Below are positions 31,456-39,107 of a DNA stretch of 40,294 nucleotides, piece after piece. A model generated the notes under the pieces. The model worked only from the letters and a program-made list of their open reading frames with translations, did no database searches and had not been told where the DNA came from. The stretch comes from Pirellulales bacterium (lineage in GTDB: Bacteria; Planctomycetota; Planctomycetia; Pirellulales; JAICIG01). The stretch is taken from NCBI GenBank assembly GCA_025927475.1, contig JAICLL010000041.1, positions 1 to 40,294 on the forward strand, given 5' to 3'. A program made the translations under genes and the position numbers. Positions within the stretch are counted from its first letter, which is position 1. Each line of letters starts with the position of its first letter.

Positions 31456-33870
31456 TCACTTCCCCGCTTTCAGCGTCTTCTCGCGGTCCAGCCGCAACTG
31501 CTCCAGCCGCGTCAGCCGCTTTTCGGGCGGTTTCTCGGGCGCGGCGGCCACCGCGGGCATCGGCATCGGCGCCGGCTCGTTCGCCTTGGGCGGCAGCGGC
31601 ACGTCGATGCGCAACTCGCCGGTTCCCAGCCCGTGAACGATTGGCTCACCGCCCGCCATCACCGTCGCGCGGCACAACAACGTCTTGTGCCTGCCTGCGG
31701 GCGACTTGGCCGTGGTCTTCACATGAAAGACCAGTTCGCTCATGTCCTTGGTCAGTTTGGCCGGCTGCGTGGCCACTTCGAACGGCAATCCCAACAACTC
31801 GACCGCCGCTTCGCCCTCGAACGGTTTGTTGTGCGTAACCTTGATCACCACATCGGTTTCCTGGCCTTGCTCGCAGGCGGCGCCATTGAAGGCGAAGCTC
31901 ACGAACGGCTCGGCCACCTCGAGCTTGGCCAACTGCGACGACACCAACACCGGACCATTGCCCACGGTCGCCTCGCCGAGCACGGCGATTTTCCATGCCT
32001 TGACCTCCGCGCCGCCATTGGCCGTGAGCGGCAGGATGGCCTCGTTTTGCCCTTCGGCAATGCGAACATCGCCCGCTGAACCCACGCCCGGCGGATTGTA
32101 GAGCATGCGAATGGCGATGGGCGCCGTAAAACCTTCTTTGCGAGTGGCAACGACTTTCAAACCCATCGAGCCGTCGCGCACCAGCGGCACCTTTGGCTCG
32201 ACCACCTCGATTTTGAAGGGCGCCTCGGCGGTAATCGCCGTGGCCATGCGGTCGGCGGTGTGGCCCCACACCAAAATGTTGTTCTGCCCGCGGGCCAGCC
32301 CGGTGGTCTGTTCCAGATGCCCCTCGACCTTCAGATTGGCATCGGTCGGCCGCCCCAGGACATCGACCAGCGAACCCGCCAGCGTGGCCCCCGGCGCGGC
32401 GGTGAGCAGCACGGGCACATAGGTCTGGTTGGCTGCCATCGGCACCGTTTCACACGCCACACCAGGCGGCAGGTCTTTTAAATCAAGCTGCAGCTCGCCG
32501 CCAAAATCGCGCCGCGCCGCGCTGACCAGAAATGCCGTGCGATTGCCTTGCGGAACGCTCACGGTCACATCCACATATTGCTGCCGCTCGGGCAGGCCCA
32601 TCGTCAGCCCCGGCTTTACCGGCTGCACTTCCACTCGATAGGCGTAGTCAGCACGTCCCTTGCCGAGATGATCGCGCACGCTGATCAGGTAATTGCCGTC
32701 GTCCGGCACGCCGAAGCGCAGATAGCTGTCGGGGCCGCCGCTGTCGTCGTTGCCGGCCAGCGTGTTGCCGTCTTCGCGGTGAACATACAACACCGGATCG
32801 AGCTGCGAACGAATGCCGCGGGCCAGCACCCGAATATCGAGTTGCTGTCCCTTCTTGGCGGCGAACTTGAAGAAATCGATGTCGCCGTTCTGGCCAATCA
32901 CGCCGTTGAGCGCCATCGGGGCTTCGAACGCCGTGGCCTGAGCCGGCGCCTCGTTTGGCTCGGCCTCGATCGTGTTGCCACACTGATCGATGATGAACGC
33001 ATTGGGCGAGGGCGAAATTCCCTTGTCGTCTTGAGCGAACAAGCCAAAGGGCTTTGTCGGGGCGGGCGGAACGACAATGGTTTCGCTGCGCTCGCCGGCC
33101 ACGTCGCCCAACCAGCGCACATTGATGGTTTCGCCCGGCTTGCCTCCGGCGGGCAACGCCGCCGTGGGACGCGGAAACCGCCCGACGTGCAGACGATAGG
33201 TGCAGGCGCCGTTGCCGCCATACGAGCTTTCGCGCACCTGCAGGGTGTACGCGCCGTCCTCGGGCGCCAGGATCGAAACGATTGAGTCTTGCCAAACCAG
33301 CGCCGAATCGTCGGAGCTGGCCAACTCGAAGCGGTTCTTGTCGAGAATAGCCAGATAGGGATCGAAGAAAAAGTTGCCCAGCCGGATGCCTTCGATCTCG
33401 GCGGAAATGCGCTCGCCTTTCTTGGCCTCGACGACAAAGTAATCGACGTCTTCGTTCTCGACGACGCCGTTTACGGTGCAGTCGAGGTTGATTTTTTGCG
33501 GCGTGGCGAACTCACTGTTTGGCTCGGCCTCTTTGACATCGGGCAGGGCGCCGACGCTGAACGTGCGCAGATTGCTGATGCCCGTGGCCGTGCGCACCCG
33601 CATGGCGTGAATGCCCAGCCGGCAATCGGGCGCGATGGCCAGCTTGGTTTTGACCGTATTGTCGTTGACCACTTCGAGGCTGGCGACCTTGATGCCGGGA
33701 TAATAGAGCAGGATTTCCTGGGCGTCGCTCAGCCGGGCGCCGTTGAAATTGACTTCGACCTCGGCGCCACGTTGAGCGCCGTAGGGGGCGATGCCGCCCA
33801 ACTGCGGATTTGCCGCCGAGCTCGAAGCGACCAAAACGAACGTGAGTGTGATTGCGAGTAATTGTCTCAT
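31456..33870 (-). CDS. Secreted protein with pre-peptidase C-terminal (PPC) domains
   Basis: 804 aa. A signal peptide covers about residues 1-20 (MRQLLAITLTFVLVASSSAA). An IPT/TIG-like or similar N-terminal beta domain (ISNLRTFSVGALPDV) is followed by two PPC domains, about 114-231 and 302-421, each opening with EAEPN and holding the D(V/I)D(Y/F)F core (NEDVDYFVVEAKKGERI, NGDIDFFKFAAKKGQQL). The remaining 380 residues are beta-rich with no recognised domain and end in a Lys/Arg/Leu helix. PPC domains usually serve binding or secretion outside the cell, and no protease domain is present. ATG 33870 is chosen at the signal peptide; the frame upstream to 33927 is a family B repeat. It is the second gene of the four-gene locus. 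Confidence 0.87.
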   Translation of the reverse strand: MRQLLAITLTFVLVASSSAANPQLGGIAPYGAQRGAEVEVNFNGARLSDAQEILLYYPGIKVASLEVVNDNTVKTKLAIAPDCRLGIHAMRVRTATGISNLRTFSVGALPDVKEAEPNSEFATPQKINLDCTVNGVVENEDVDYFVVEAKKGERISAEIEGIRLGNFFFDPYLAILDKNRFELASSDDSALVWQDSIVSILAPEDGAYTLQVRESSYGGNGACTYRLHVGRFPRPTAALPAGGKPGETINVRWLGDVAGERSETIVVPPAPTKPFGLFAQDDKGISPSPNAFIIDQCGNTIEAEPNEAPAQATAFEAPMALNGVIGQNGDIDFFKFAAKKGQQLDIRVLARGIRSQLDPVLYVHREDGNTLAGNDDSGGPDSYLRFGVPDDGNYLISVRDHLGKGRADYAYRVEVQPVKPGLTMGLPERQQYVDVTVSVPQGNRTAFLVSAARRDFGGELQLDLKDLPPGVACETVPMAANQTYVPVLLTAAPGATLAGSLVDVLGRPTDANLKVEGHLEQTTGLARGQNNILVWGHTADRMATAITAEAPFKIEVVEPKVPLVRDGSMGLKVVATRKEGFTAPIAIRMLYNPPGVGSAGDVRIAEGQNEAILPLTANGGAEVKAWKIAVLGEATVGNGPVLVSSQLAKLEVAEPFVSFAFNGAACEQGQETDVVIKVTHNKPFEGEAAVELLGLPFEVATQPAKLTKDMSELVFHVKTTAKSPAGRHKTLLCRATVMAGGEPIVHGLGTGELRIDVPLPPKANEPAPMPMPAVAAAPEKPPEKRLTRLEQLRLDREKTLKAGK

Positions 33871-33881
33871 AGGTTGTAGTT

Positions 33882-33984
33882 GTAGGGTGGGCCGAGTGAA
33901 ACGAGTCCCACCTTCAGGCAGTACCACGTCTGTGCTTCGATTATGGGGCGGAAGGTGGGACTCGCTGCGCTCGGCCCACCCTAC
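33882..33984. repeat. Palindromic repeat family B, best-conserved copy
   Basis: Arms 33882-33914 and 33952-33984 are 33 bp and pair with only a few mismatches around a 37-bp loop. The left arm ends 11 bp before the PPC-protein ATG (33870, - strand), so a messenger starting upstream would carry this hairpin in its 5' leader. Together with family D at 33998-34032 it fills almost the whole gap to the DUF1501 gene. Confidence 0.9.
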
Positions 33985-33997
33985 GGCCTGTTCCGCC

Positions 33998-34032
33998 GCC
34001 GGGGCATCGCCAAGGCTCTGCCCCAGCCACCG
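33998..34032. repeat. Repeat family D copy 2
   Basis: This 35-bp element is the partner of 31280-31314 (one difference). It begins 3 bp after the DUF1501 stop on the - strand. GGGGCA and TGCCCC within it could form a hairpin just behind the gene. Confidence 0.8.
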
Positions 34033-34035
34033 ATG

Positions 34036-35340
34036 TCACGCATCCAAAAGCCCCTTGCGCACCTTGCCGCCGTCGACGATCTCGATGGGCCGATTGCCGG
34101 GGGCCATCAGCTCTTTGTCCGCCACAATGCCCAACTGGTTGTAAACCGTGGTGGCCAGATCGGCGGGCCCGATCTCTTCTTCCTCCGGCTCGCTGGCCGT
34201 CGAATTCGACGATCCGAAGATCGAGCCGCGCTTGATGCCGCCGCCCGCCAGCACCACGCTGAACACCTTGGGCCAGTGATCGCGGCCGGCCGTTTGGTTG
34301 ACCTTGGGCGTGCGGCCAAACTCTGACGACACCATCACCAGCGTTTCGTTCAGCAGCCCGCCGCGTTCGAGGTCGTTGATCAAGGCGGAAAACGCCTGGT
34401 CGAAGGCCGGCAGTTGCTGCCGCATGCTGGCGCTGATGGCGTTGTGCATGTCCCAGCCGCCGTAGGTGAGCGTGACAAACCGCACTCCCGCCGCCACCAG
34501 TCGCCGAGCCATCAGCATGCGTTGGCCGGCTGCGTTGCGGCCATATTCGTCGCGGACGGCCGGCGACTCGGCGTCGATGTTGAACGCCTCGCGGGCGGCC
34601 TGCGAACTGATCAGGCTGTAGGCCCGATCGTAGAACGTGTCCATTGCTTTCAAGGCATCCGACTTTTCTTTCTTGGCGAAGTACTCGTTGACGGCCTCCA
34701 GCGCGCTGCGGCGGCGCGAGAAGCGGCCCTCATCGACCCCGCCTTGCATCGACAAGTCGAGCACCTTAAAACCGCCCGCCGCCGGATCGGAGCCAAGGCT
34801 GAACGGCGCGAACGACGAGCTCAGATAGCCCGTGCTGGCGAACTCGTTGGGCACGTTTGGAATGCACACATAAGGCGGCAGATTGTTGCGCGGGCCGTAC
34901 TCGTGGCTGACCACGCTGCCCATGCTGGGAAAGATCAAAGCCGGGCTGGGTCGATAGCCGGTGAACATATTGTGCGTGCCGCGCTCGTGGGCCGCTTCGC
35001 CATGCGACATCGAGCGGACCACCGTGATTTTGTCGGCCACCTGGGCCGTGCGCGGCAGCAGTTCTGAGAACTCGGCCCCCGGTATCTTCGTGGAAATCGG
35101 CTTCAACTCGCCGCGATATTCCAGCGGCGAATAGGGCTTGGGGTCGAACGTTTCCTGCTGGGCCATGCCGCCGGGCAGAAAGATATGAATCACGCTCTTG
35201 GCCTTGGCTTCGATAAAGTCGTAGCTTTTTTGCTCGGCTCGGGCGTGCTTGATCTGAAAAAAGTCGGCCAACGACAGGCCGATGCCCCCGACGGCCCCCA
35301 CGGTCAAAAATCCTCGGCGGCTGGTTTGCGCGGTACGCAT
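34036..35340 (-). CDS. DUF1501 protein with Tat signal
   Basis: 434 aa. It is a planctomycete-typical protein of the alkaline-phosphatase-like fold, exported folded. The N-terminus has a twin-Arg motif (SRRGFLTVG at residues 7-15) with a hydrophobic stretch to about 28. The DUF1501 signature follows: SVIHIFLPGGMAQQETFDPKP at about 49-69, then VRSMSHGEAAHERGTHNMFTGY and, near the end, LVMVSSEFGRTPKVNQTAGRDHWPKVFSVVLAGGGIKRG. The Asp/His/Ser residues of these motifs fit a metal site, but activity has not been established for the family. ATG 35340 has GGAG at 35347-35350. It is first in the four-gene locus and its partner is the DUF1549/DUF1553 protein. Such pairs are abundant in this phylum. 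Confidence 0.93.
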   Translation of the reverse strand: MRTAQTSRRGFLTVGAVGGIGLSLADFFQIKHARAEQKSYDFIEAKAKSVIHIFLPGGMAQQETFDPKPYSPLEYRGELKPISTKIPGAEFSELLPRTAQVADKITVVRSMSHGEAAHERGTHNMFTGYRPSPALIFPSMGSVVSHEYGPRNNLPPYVCIPNVPNEFASTGYLSSSFAPFSLGSDPAAGGFKVLDLSMQGGVDEGRFSRRRSALEAVNEYFAKKEKSDALKAMDTFYDRAYSLISSQAAREAFNIDAESPAVRDEYGRNAAGQRMLMARRLVAAGVRFVTLTYGGWDMHNAISASMRQQLPAFDQAFSALINDLERGGLLNETLVMVSSEFGRTPKVNQTAGRDHWPKVFSVVLAGGGIKRGSIFGSSNSTASEPEEEEIGPADLATTVYNQLGIVADKELMAPGNRPIEIVDGGKVRKGLLDA

Positions 35341-35741
35341 CTTCTTCTCCGGGTCAGAAAGTGTCGCAACGGGTCAAAGACCACCGTCGCCAGTCTGGAT
35401 TGCCCAGCACACCGACAGATTCGTCGATGGCTCGGTCAGAGCCTGGCGATGCCCCGGTTTTGTTTTTTTCTACGGATCGCACGCCGATCGATGATTGTTG
35501 GCCACGGTCGTTGGCTACGATCGTCGCGCAGCGGCGGGCGGTTGGGGTGGGTCGAACTATCGCATCGGCTGTTTAGCTTCGCGGCAGTTCGTTGGGTAGG
35601 CAGGCAGTTCGTTGGTAGGCGGCCTGGTCACGCAACGTGTTCTCAAGCCACGTTGAAGTTACACGCCGCCCCCGCGATTGTCAAACAAAATCGCGGCGAT
35701 TCTTGGCCAGAATGGGGGGCTGGATAAAACGCCGCGTTCGG
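35341..35741. promoter_or_regulatory. Gap upstream of the DUF1501 locus (likely promoter region)
   Basis: 401 bp without a gene. It lies before the first gene of the four-gene - strand locus and after the stop of the dehydrogenase gene, so the locus promoter should be here. I found no clear -35/-10 pair. It holds a tandem pair of GGCAGTTCGTTGG(G)TAGG units (35583-35600, 35603-35619), a short T-tract at 35459-35470 and a degraded family D copy at about 35438-35456. The tandem pair might be an operator. Confidence 0.4.
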
Positions 35742-36785
35742 TCACGCCCCTGCTCGCGCATAGCGAGTCAGTTTGTCGTGCATCGCCGCGTGCTCCAACA
35801 CCTGGGCATTCACCACACTGGTGGGCACGCGGCCGGCGGCCACGTCGAGAATGTGCCGGCAGGCCACCCGGCCGTTGGCTAGAAACAGTTCATCGGTCCA
35901 GCAGATGGCATGCGGCGAAACGATCACGTTGTCAAACTGCAGCAACGGATCGTCGGCAGCGATCGGTTCGGTCTCGAACACGTCGAGCGCCGCTCCGGCA
36001 ATTGCGCGGCGCCGCAAAACGTCGGTCAAGGCGGCCTGGTCGATGATCGGTCCGCGGGCCACATTAATCAGGTAAGCCGTCGGCTTCAAGAGCCGCAGCC
36101 GGTCGGCGTCGAGCAAGTGATGTGTTTCGGGCGTCAGCGCGCAGCAAACCACCACGAAGTCCGACTCGGCCAACACGCGATCGAGCGGCTGCCACTCAAT
36201 GCCCGCGGCCGCCGCCGCGTCGGAAGTGAAATACGGATCGAAACCCACATGCCGCATCTCGAAGGGCGCGGCCAGCCGCAACAGCTCGCGGCCGATGTTG
36301 CCCAGCCCAAGGACGCCGAGCGTTCTGCCCGTGAGCCCAGTGCCCATGTGATCCAGCTTGTCGGCCCAGCGCCCCGCGCGCGTCAGCCGGTCTTTGATCA
36401 ACAGCTTGTGCGATAACGCCAGCAGCAGCGCCAGGGCCGACGTGGCCACCGGCCGCCGCACTCCCTCGGGCGTAATCGATAAGATCACCTCGTTGCGAGT
36501 ACAGGCCTCGACATCGACGTTGTCGTACCCCACGCCAAACCGCGCGACCAGGCTCAGCCGGCGGCAGCCGTCCAGGGAACGTGCGGTGACCCGCGGCGCC
36601 AATACCAGCAGGGCGTCGTAGGCGTCGGCGACGCCCGGCGGAATCTCATGGCACGGCTCGGCCAGGAACTCCCACTCGATCTCCGCCGCGTTGTTCAGCA
36701 GATCGAGGCCAATATCGCCAAAGCCCAGTGTGCCGTCGGGCTTGAGAAAATCTTGCGTGATTCCGACTCGAAATGGCATATTCAT
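35742..36785 (-). CDS. D-isomer-specific 2-hydroxyacid dehydrogenase
   Basis: 347 aa. It is an NAD(P)-linked dehydrogenase of the phosphoglycerate/glyoxylate reductase group. An N-terminal substrate domain (1-115) contains ARFGVGYDNVD. The nucleotide site GLGNIG is at 160-165, followed by Asp183 (GFDPYF), which suggests NAD over NADP. The catalytic set is Arg244 (NVARGPIID), Glu273 (DVFETEP) and His292 (SPHAICW). All key residues are present and the length is normal for the family. ATG 36785 or ATG 36779 could be the start, neither with a strong Shine-Dalgarno. It is monocistronic by position and divergent from the small secreted gene. The substrate cannot be named. Confidence 0.9.
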   Translation of the reverse strand: MNMPFRVGITQDFLKPDGTLGFGDIGLDLLNNAAEIEWEFLAEPCHEIPPGVADAYDALLVLAPRVTARSLDGCRRLSLVARFGVGYDNVDVEACTRNEVILSITPEGVRRPVATSALALLLALSHKLLIKDRLTRAGRWADKLDHMGTGLTGRTLGVLGLGNIGRELLRLAAPFEMRHVGFDPYFTSDAAAAAGIEWQPLDRVLAESDFVVVCCALTPETHHLLDADRLRLLKPTAYLINVARGPIIDQAALTDVLRRRAIAGAALDVFETEPIAADDPLLQFDNVIVSPHAICWTDELFLANGRVACRHILDVAAGRVPTSVVNAQVLEHAAMHDKLTRYARAGA

Positions 36786-36850
36786 AATTCAGGGAGCTAG
36801 TAAAAGGGTCACGGACTAGAAGCTCCGAGGCCAGGACTGCACATTTTCTT

Positions 36851-36885
36851 CCCTGACCTCTGGCCTCCGACCTCTGACCTCTTTC
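36851..36885. repeat. CTCTGACCTC-type low-complexity tract
   Basis: Repeats of CTGACCTC/TGGCCTC/CGACCTC stand in a row in the gap between divergent genes. It is purine/pyrimidine-asymmetric like the tracts before 25570 and 28509. No function is known to me. Confidence 0.6.
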
Positions 36886-36912
36886 ATGCCCGTACTCTCT
36901 GCAACCGATAAA

Positions 36913-36918
36913 TATACT
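36913..36918 (+). promoter_or_regulatory. Candidate -10 box for the small secreted protein gene
   Basis: TATACT (five of six consensus bases) lies 46 bp before the ATG at 36965. No -35 is recognisable at 16-18 bp. Confidence 0.3.
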
Positions 36919-36964
36919 GTCTGCCCGCTGTTTTGCCTCGGCCAACGTTTGCCAGGAGATCGGT

Positions 36965-37537
36965 ATGAGCGTTCGTTTTATGGTGGCCTTTGCGGCGTTG
37001 GCCCTGTTGCATGGTCCGGGATACGCACGGGCCGAGTGGTTCAAAAAAGCCCACCGCGATTACCGCCGCAACATTGACTGGCCACAGCCGTTTGTCGTGC
37101 CCGACCGAGTTGCCGCCCGGGCCCCCTTTGGCATGATGATCAACAACGGCTGGCGGACGCAAAACACCCTGAGCGACGAACACTTCGACACGGAAACCGG
37201 CGTGCTGAACGAGGCTGGTGAGCTGAAAGTCCGCGATATTCTCACCTGCTCCCCGGTTGAACACCGCACGGTGTATGTGCTGCAGGGCCGCAATCCGCAA
37301 CTGACCGACATCCGCAACCGCTCGGTAAAGCGGTTCGCCAGCCGGCTGGCCACGCCCAGCGAATGGCCGCAAGTGTCGGGCACCAAGGTGCGTCCGCGAG
37401 GTTGGTCTGCCGATTACATCAACACCATCGGCACCCGCTATAATGCCACCACGCCCGACCCACGCTTGCCGCCGGCTCAGGCGGGTGGGGGCATGGGCGG
37501 AGGAAGCAGCATGGGCGGCGGTGGCGCCGGCAGCTAA
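36965..37537 (+). CDS. Small secreted protein of unknown function with Gly-rich tail
   Basis: 190 aa. A signal peptide covers about residues 1-23 (cut near GYARAEW). The mature part starts WFKKAHRDYRRNIDWPQPFV and continues with a compact domain containing DTETGVLNEAGELKVRDILTCSPVEHRTVYVLQGRN, then a 40-residue tail ending in GGGMGGGSSMGGGGAGS. A single Cys remains after cleavage. I do not recognise a family. The central part (GxLNxxGELKVRDIL...RxVYVLQGRNPQLTDIRNRSV) has the look of an outer-membrane or pilus lipoprotein-like domain, but this is only an impression. ATG 36965 has AGGAG at 36953-36957. A strong hairpin follows it. The TPR gene downstream begins 296 bp later, so it may be a functional partner. 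Confidence 0.8.
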   Translation: MSVRFMVAFAALALLHGPGYARAEWFKKAHRDYRRNIDWPQPFVVPDRVAARAPFGMMINNGWRTQNTLSDEHFDTETGVLNEAGELKVRDILTCSPVEHRTVYVLQGRNPQLTDIRNRSVKRFASRLATPSEWPQVSGTKVRPRGWSADYINTIGTRYNATTPDPRLPPAQAGGGMGGGSSMGGGGAGS

Positions 37538-37562
37538 AGCGGCACTCGCCAAGTCAAAAAGG

Positions 37563-37614
37563 CCCTCTTGGTCGGTCTCGGCGCCGCGCATACGGCCCAA
37601 ACCGACCGAGAGGG
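37563..37614 (+). terminator. Hairpin terminator after the small secreted protein gene
   Basis: CCCTCTTGGTCGGT (37563-37576) pairs with ACCGACCGAGAGGG (37601-37614), 14 bp with one G-T pair, loop 24 nt, starting 25 bp after the stop. TTCTCGGG follows, so there is no long T-tract, but it is the strongest gene-end hairpin in the window. Confidence 0.55.
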
Positions 37615-37640
37615 TTCTCGGGTGTCGGGAGAACATACAG

Positions 37641-37697
37641 TAACCCGAAGCGCCAGCGAGGCACGCTCCCCATTGTCCTCGCTGGCGCTTCGGGTTA
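37641..37697. repeat. Perfect 21-bp inverted repeat (palindromic repeat family A)
   Basis: Arms 37641-37661 and 37677-37697 are perfect inverted copies (TAACCCGAAGCGCCAGCGAG core) around a 15-bp loop. Arm sequence differs from the copy at 45-104 at one position, and the matching change is present in both arms (CGTCAG versus CGCCAG), so pairing has been kept. Confidence 0.88.
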
Positions 37698-37833
37698 GTG
37701 TCAATCGCAACACCCCCCGGCTCCGGCACGACCGTTGAAACCGGCAAATTCTGCCAATTCGGATTTAGCGCCCCGCCTTCGGTAGACGATCAAAGAAAAG
37801 ACGCCACAATCGTTCGCACAAGGAGAAGGCAAG

Positions 37834-39006
37834 GTGGGGAAGATCAAGCTCGCGGCATTAGCTCCGGCGATAGTGGTGGCGGTCGCCGCGGTGGGCTGTA
37901 ATGGCTTTCCGCGGCTGCGGCGAACGACCGACCCGGTCGAGGCGGCCGCGCTTGGCCAGCGGCCGGGGCCGATGAAGCAACTGGCCGCTTCGGTGAGCGA
38001 GTCGAACTTCGGCCAGTCGGTGTCGAAGGTATTTCGCCTGGCCACCGTCAAAAAGCCCAAGCCGCCCACGAACGATCCCACCTCGCTGGCCACCAAGGTC
38101 AAGCCGATTACGCCCGATGATTATGTGCGGCTCGGCACAACGATGGAACAAAACGGCGACATCGAAGGTGCGCGCGAGGCGTTCCACAAGGCGCTGGCGA
38201 TGCAGCCGCATCATCTGGGGGCGCTGCGGGGCCTGGGCCACTTGTTCGATCGCCAAGGGCAACTCGAACGCGCAACCGAGCATTATGTGGAAGCGACCCA
38301 GCACCACCCGAAAGACGCCGCCGCGTTTAACGATCTGGCACTGTGTCTGGCCCGACAAGGCAGATACGATCAGGCCGCCGCGGCATGTCGCCATGCCATC
38401 GAACTCAAGCCCGACTCGATGCTCTATCGAAACAACATTGCCACCATCCTGGTCGCCCAAGGCCGCAACGACGAAGCCCTGGCTCATCTGATCGACGCCC
38501 ACGGCCCCGCCACGGCCCACTACAATCTGGGATACTTGCTCGACAAGCAAGGGCGGCGTGAATTGGCGATCGAGCAGTTCCAGCTTGCCCTGACCGCCGA
38601 TCCGGGCATGGATCAGGCCCGAGAATATATCGACGCGCTGACCGGCTCGCCGGAGCCGCCCGAGAGACCCGCGCCCGCCGGGCCGGCGGCGGTGGCCGAT
38701 TCGGCCGGGCCATACGCTCCAGCGACGCCGCGGATCACGCGCCGCCCGCCGCACGAAACGGCCGCGGATTCCCATGCCAATGCACGTGACGACGCGAGCG
38801 GGCTGGCAGGTTCGCAACCGACCGCCGAAACCACACCGCCGCCGGGCACGAGCAGCCGCGCTACCTCGCGGCGCCGCACCGCCGTCGAGCGCCAGTCCTC
38901 CGCCGACGCCAACGGCAGCGCGAATTCACCAGCCAGCATCGAGCCCGACGCCATGCAGCCTCTTCCGCCGGTCGATGCCTCTTCCGTGCATCCCACTCGC
39001 TATTAG
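37834..39006 (+). CDS. TPR-repeat lipoprotein, possibly TadD-like
   Basis: 390 aa. The N-terminal signal ends in a lipobox (AVAAVGC, Cys22), so the protein is probably lipid-anchored. After a 70-residue linker come about five TPR units at about 98-265 (YVRLGTTMEQNGDIEGAREAFHKALAMQPHH, LRGLGHLFDRQGQLERATEHYVEATQHHP, FNDLALCLARQGRYDQAAAACRHAIELKP). The last 115 residues are Pro/Ala/Thr-rich and disordered-looking. GTG 37834 has AAGGAGAAGG at 37820-37829. TadD of Tad systems is likewise a TPR lipoprotein helping secretin assembly, but many other roles are possible and the tad genes are 29 kb away. The function is not assigned. Confidence 0.85.
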   Translation: MGKIKLAALAPAIVVAVAAVGCNGFPRLRRTTDPVEAAALGQRPGPMKQLAASVSESNFGQSVSKVFRLATVKKPKPPTNDPTSLATKVKPITPDDYVRLGTTMEQNGDIEGAREAFHKALAMQPHHLGALRGLGHLFDRQGQLERATEHYVEATQHHPKDAAAFNDLALCLARQGRYDQAAAACRHAIELKPDSMLYRNNIATILVAQGRNDEALAHLIDAHGPATAHYNLGYLLDKQGRRELAIEQFQLALTADPGMDQAREYIDALTGSPEPPERPAPAGPAAVADSAGPYAPATPRITRRPPHETAADSHANARDDASGLAGSQPTAETTPPPGTSSRATSRRRTAVERQSSADANGSANSPASIEPDAMQPLPPVDASSVHPTRY

Positions 39007-39107
39007 TCGAGACAAAAGGTCATCGTACATCGGGCGCTTGCCATGCGGATTGCACGAGCGTAACATCGCGGCAAGATGTTTCACGCCTCTGTGCCCACGG
39101 CCTCGTC

